A DNA stretch of 64,000 bases from Magnolia sinica. Its lineage: Eukaryota > Streptophyta > Magnoliopsida > Magnoliales > Magnoliaceae. The first letter of the stretch is position 1. Every line of letters starts with the position of its first letter. This document shows positions 60,061-64,000 of this stretch, piece after piece. The position numbers and the translations under genes were made by a program. A model generated the notes under the pieces. That model saw nothing but the letters and a program-made list of their open reading frames with translations. It did no database searches and was not told the DNA's origin. The stretch is taken from the NCBI RefSeq assembly GCF_029962835.1, contig NC_080587.1:59549528-59613527 (forward strand), read 5' to 3'.

Positions 60061-60555
60061 ATGTCTTCCTCTTCTCTCGCTAATCCTAGTTCCAATACAT
60101 CAGGCATGCCTCTCTAATTTCTAATTAATTAATTATTTATCTAAATTCCATGTCTTTTATTGTAATTTCGCTATAATTATATTTATATAGGGATGAAAGA
60201 GACAGAGCTAAACGACCACGAGAACGTTTTACAAAAGCACGTCGAATTCTTTGACAGAAACAAAGATGGGATCATCTACCCTTGGGAGACTTTCCAAGGT
60301 TTTTCATATGCCCTTTAATATTATATTTTTTCGTTTGTCTGATCACCCGCAACTGCTTCTCCGCGGCAAACCTCATTTTTTAAATATTATTATATAGCTT
60401 TATGACATTCGTTTTCCAATTTTGCCCTTGGACTTATAATGTAATTTCATTTCATGGGATTCTTCTCAGGGTTTCGTGCCATCGGGAGTGGTTTGCTGTT
60501 GTCTACCTTCGCTTCTCTTTTCATTAACATGGGTCTCAGTCGTAAGACGAATCCG
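60061..60555 (+). CDS. CLO: caleosin / peroxygenase, 5' exons (3' part not in view)
   Basis: Caleosins are Ca-binding, haem-containing peroxygenases of lipid droplets and ER, acting in oil-body turnover, oxylipin formation and stress responses. Exons: 60061-60103, 60191-60298, 60470-60555 (79 codons). After a short N-terminus ([15 protein letters not shown]) come [20 protein letters not shown], with an intact EF-hand loop ([12 protein letters not shown]) and a His for haem, then [20 protein letters not shown], the membrane-anchoring hydrophobic stretch, and MGLSRKTNP. The short N-terminus fits the short (L) caleosin class, which is usually about 190-200 residues. Frame and phase agree across both junctions. 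Two splice donors appear to be GC rather than GT (60104, tcag|gcatgc; 60556, ccg|gcaagt); the second fits the GC consensus well. The Pro-knot and C-terminal exons are not found before 64000. Confidence 0.85.
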
Positions 60556-60849
60556 GCAAGTCCTCTTCCTCTCTCTGTATGTAGGTCTTTGCTAACGTGC
60601 GCCAAGTGCATATGGAGCCTTTGGTCATTTTGGCTAAGGTCGATCGGCCCATGGCACGTGTTGGGGATTTTTGTTTTTTTCTTTTTATCCGTCCCTTCAC
60701 GTGCCGGTTCTCTCTGCACACTGGTGTAGACGAGAATTTCGTGCAGCTAGCTTTGTGTGGGGTCCACTGTGTTGTTTGCGTGGCATCCAAACCCTCCAGA
60801 ATGAGACCTCTCAAATCTACGGTTGATCCATTGATCAGGTGGCCTTGCC
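60556..60849 (+). other. probable caleosin intron 3, first part
   Basis: Follows a GC-type donor. No further caleosin exon could be read. The frame 60454-60729 runs through from exon 3 but loses family resemblance after NP. Confidence 0.45.
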
Positions 60850-61758
60850 GGACGCGGATCGCGTCCTAACCCGCCCGTCTCTTTGCGGGCGGCGGGCCCA
60901 CCGTGATGTATCCTTCGATGAGATCATTTTAAGGCATGTTTCCAAAAAATAGATCCAACGCTCAAGTGGACCACACCAAGTAATCGCTTGGGTTGCATTA
61001 AATGCAAGAGTAAAAATCTATCACCCAATTAAAATACGATACGTAATAGAATATAACTAGTAATAGGGGTACACATTGAACCGGTAGAACCGTGGAACCA
61101 GACCGGAACTGACCAAATGGTCCGGTTTGGTTCGGTTCTAGAGTGCACCGGTTCCGGTTCCGGTTCCAAATATCAAAGAACTGATTACATCGGTTCGGTT
61201 CTCGGTTTGGGGGTATGTAGAACCGAACTGAACCGAACCGTGAACCGATCCGTAGAACCAAACTGTGGATCCGATCCGTAGAACCGAACCGTGGAACCGA
61301 ACCTTGAACCGAACCGATGTATTTTTGCATATCTTATAATTATTTTTTTTAGAATAATTATTTTCATAAATATATTTTTTAGCACCTTATACAACATCTA
61401 AACCATTCATCAAATGGACCACAACATGGATGGACATGGGCTTGCAATTGGGTTGGATTATAAAAAGCCAAGAACCGTGGAACCGATCCGGAACCGAACC
61501 AGTTTTAACGATTCGGTTCCGGTTCAGTTCGGTTCCGGTTCGGTTCTAGGGTGCCAACGGTTCGGTTCCGGTTTCAAATTTCCTAGAACCGTTAGGAACG
61601 GTTCGGTTCCGGTTCGGTTCTAGGGTGCCAACGGTTCGGTTCCGGTTTCAAATTTCCTAGAACCGTTAGGAACGGTTCAGTTCCGGTTTCACCCCAGAAC
61701 CGGACTAAACTGCCCGTTTGCGGCGAGAGACTGGCAACGTAGTACGCAATCCGCGTCC
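60850..61758. mobile_element. MITE with GGACGCGGAT ends, split by a hAT-like repeat
   Basis: Ends GGACGCGGATCGCG and the inverse of GGACGCGGATTGCG. The left half holds gggcccaccgtgatgtatcc and a piece of the shared core. The rest of the core is replaced by the GGTTCC-rich element at about 61063-61694. The target duplication is unclear (5 of 9). Confidence 0.5.
61063..61694. mobile_element. hAT-like GAACCGG-rich element
   Basis: Begins taggggtacacattgaacc, a start shared by many short plant hAT elements (recalled). It ends near ggttccggtttcacccca, a rough inverse. Both arms are long runs of gaaccg and cggttc words, inverted relative to each other. The right arm has a 74-bp tandem duplication starting at 61553 and 61627. 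Confidence 0.5.
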
Positions 61759-62904
61759 TTCGATGCCTTACAAAACGGTGGGCCCCGCACGAAATTCTTA
61801 TCTACAACGGTGGTGGAGGAACCTGACACACGTACTTTTTTTTTTTTTTTTTTTTTTTAAAGGAAATGCGATGAGTTAATGAAATCCCAATTATTCCCAT
61901 TGGCTTAAGAGCCTACGCTATTCGCGCGCAATCGCACGTAGGCGTATGACAAACGTGTGAGAGATCCAGTCTTTTTGTCAAGTGGGCCATAGGTTTAGAT
62001 GTTTTGGGCTGAAAATCAGGTCGTTTCAAGTCAGACGGGGTACGTAATATTATAAATTAAATGGAATGTTCGGGTCTTGTACACGTGTTCCGCATGTGTG
62101 GTTGCATGCGGATGTGTGGGGCTCCTCGCGCGTGTGCTTATCAGTTACAACCGCTTCGCTGATATTTCTATTTGGAGGTTTTCGTGGTATGCGGTCTACC
62201 TGTCATGGTGACATCATGCTAGATTTGGCAGAATCAGTAGGGAAGGGAATCCGCCCACAACAGGAAGTTCCTATAGTCGGAAGCTCTGTGGACCCCACTC
62301 CTGAGAAATCGACTATGTCCATCTGCTCCAAATCGCGGTTGGGACATGCACTTAAAAATTAGGGAGATCTAAAATTCAAGTGGGCCACACGATACATAAG
62401 GGAGGGAAATGCCCACCGTTAAAACCTTCCCACGGCTCACCATGATGCTTATATACCTTCAAAACCGTCCAGAACGTTACTATCACTGGGATGAACCGCA
62501 AAAAAGAAATTTTAGTCTTATCCAAAACTTCTTTGACCCCCACGAACTTTTCAACGGTGAGTCTTCAATCCCCACTGTTTCCCGTGGTACGCCTTTGTAG
62601 AGTTTTGGATCTGTTTCATTCTTAGGTCCTGATGGACGGTGTGGATTTCTTACCGACGTGTTGATGAGCCCCCAACGAGCTTCGGACAACCGGAAGTTCT
62701 TGTAGGCTCGGGGCACAGGCAATTCTCCCAGCAATGTGGGTGAGACCCTGACCGTAGGGCCCACCTCAATGTATTCACTGTGGTTGACTCTGCCAGATGT
62801 GTTGATCCTAGCCCTTTGATTGGTGGCCTGCAAATAGACGGTTGAAGGGAAGAATTTGCAGCAAAGGTCTACTTCCTGAGGACTCCCTGGCACAATGCTC
62901 CACT
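61759..62904. other. unassigned MITE-derived sequence
   Basis: Poly-T of about 22-25 bases near 61834-61858. 62265-62660 has scrambled shared-core words (gtgggccacacgatacat, atgcttatataccttc, ctactgtttccc-like) without clear ends. The frames 62066-62362 and 62483-62893 are not recognised. Confidence 0.4.
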
Positions 62905-62913
62905 GTCCGGAAC

Positions 62914-63397
62914 GGAAGCGGATTGCCTACTGAGTAAACTCTGTGGGGTCCACCATGATTTATGTATTTTATCCACCCCGTCCATCCATTTTAACGAATA
63001 ATTTTAGGTCCTAATCTTAAAAATGAAGTCTATCCAAAGCTCAAGTGCACCACACAACAGTAAACAGTCCGAATTGAACGCTTACAGTTGAAAATTTCTA
63101 GGGTGCTACGGAAGTTTTGGATCAAGCTTGTATTTGTTTTTTCCCTTCATCCATGTCTGCGTGATCTTATGAACGGGTTTGATGAGAAATAAACATCAAC
63201 GTGGGCTCTAGAAAGGTTTCAACGGTGGAAATCATTATGCCTACTGTTTCCTATGTTATAGTCCACTTGATCTTTGGGTATGCTTGAATCTTGGGCTCAA
63301 CCCCTAAAATGAGCTGGAAAAGCGGATGGACGGCGTGGATAAACCCCGTACATTCACAGAAAAGCCTACCGAGTAACTCATTAGGCAATCCGATTTC
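62914..63397. mobile_element. MITE family B variant
   Basis: 484 bp, GGAAGCGGATTGCCTACTGA at the left and the inverse of GAAATCGGATTGCCTAATGA at the right. Flanks gtccggaac (62905-62913) and gtccagaac (63398-63406) match at 8 of 9. Shared core complete. Confidence 0.87.
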
Positions 63398-64000
63398 GTC
63401 CAGAACGCCCCCATTAAGATCTCAACATCAGGTGATCTTGACCATCTAACCGGTTACCTACATTATGAAGCTTTCTTGACCGTCTGATAGGTGATTACGA
63501 AGATCATGAAAAGGAGGTAGCCCATCTCAACCGAATCTCTGCCGTGCACTTTTATCAATGGTGGATGATTGGAAATTTGATACGGTTCAACCGGTGGGTT
63601 CTGTCATGAATGGGCCATCTAGTAGAAATTATGCGATTAGGAATATTCTAGCTGTCCATTTGTGGGCCTTCCTGGATAAAATGGTCATTATCTTCTTACG
63701 AAGAAAAGTGAGCTCAATGACATACCTAAAAATGGATATGGACAACGCCCGCCATCCAATGCATGGCCCACCCTTTTGGATGCCATTTGGATGGTGGGGT
63801 CTATTGCTGACATCACACTAGATATTATTGACAACGGAAATAGTGCTACTTTGTCGTAAGCTCCCAAAAGTTTGGGCATGTGGTGCATTGCTTTCGTAAT
63901 TTTTGTCCACTCATCTTGTGGGCCCGTGGTAGATAGACGGTGGTTGTAAAAATAACATACTAGCAGGATGATATGGACACGGGTTATTGTCACCCGGTGA
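63398..64000. other. unassigned sequence at the window end
   Basis: No caleosin exon or other gene found. It contains repeat-like words (gtcatgaatgggccatctag; ggcccacccttttggatgcc). The frames 63558-63821 and 63688-63993 are not recognised. Confidence 0.45.

Noticed and set aside
59785-60124. Frames through the CT-rich leader (110 and 78 codons)
   Set aside because: They are Ser/Leu runs from (CT)n in other frames than the caleosin.
60454-60814. Overlapping frames on both strands at the end of caleosin exon 3
   Set aside because: Only the part up to NP at 60555 matches caleosin; the rest and the minus-strand frames are shadows or intron.

Overview
This is nuclear DNA of a flowering plant. 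The evidence is plant-type LTR retrotransposons (Athila, a Tekay/Del-like element, Ty1/copia), Mutator-like, hAT-like and Tourist-like DNA elements, spliced genes with GT-AG introns, and a plant caleosin (peroxygenase) gene. The dense MITE family whose core reads like GGGCCCACCATGATGTATG makes me suspect a magnoliid, but that is only an inference. Almost all of the window is transposon-derived. I see one ordinary host gene, the 5' part of the caleosin at 60.06-60.56 kb, which runs out of the window or into a long MITE-filled intron.

Layout. 0-9.7 kb: MITE remnants, a roughly 34-bp minisatellite (2.43-3.77 kb), two copies of an older repeat (3.85-4.23 kb intact; 6.48-7.80 kb split by two MITEs) and a tandem-duplicated block at 8.56-9.73 kb. 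9.73-16.84 kb: a 7.1-kb Mutator-like element (124-bp terminal inverted repeats, 9-bp target duplication). It carries a ULP1-type SUMO-protease-like gene and about 3.5 kb of a 21-bp minisatellite that translates as a seven-residue repeat. 17.1-33.7 kb: a decayed minus-strand copia element, split in its protease region by a 12.05-kb LTR element (two 3.54-kb LTRs, TSD CAGAC) that has no coding capacity. 33.7-35.6 kb: LTR-like sequence rich in a GACTGGTCG motif. 35.6-38.5 kb: a MITE cluster. 38.67-51.40 kb: a hAT-like element carrying decayed PPR-gene fragments, interrupted by a 12.06-kb Athila retrotransposon (two 2,267-bp LTRs, TSD ATGCA) with gag-pol on the minus strand. 51.4-59.8 kb: MITEs, including one MITE holding two others. 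59.9-60.6 kb: caleosin promoter and first three exons. 60.6-64 kb: MITE-rich sequence that may be its next intron.

How it works together. The retrotransposon genes encode capsid, protease, reverse transcriptase, RNase H and integrase, but both coding elements are damaged (a frameshift and a lost RNase H residue in Athila; truncation and stops in copia). The ULP1-like gene is mobile-element cargo. The caleosin would act at lipid droplets or ER membranes as a Ca-binding haem peroxygenase. Nested insertions with readable target duplications allow much of the order of events to be reconstructed.
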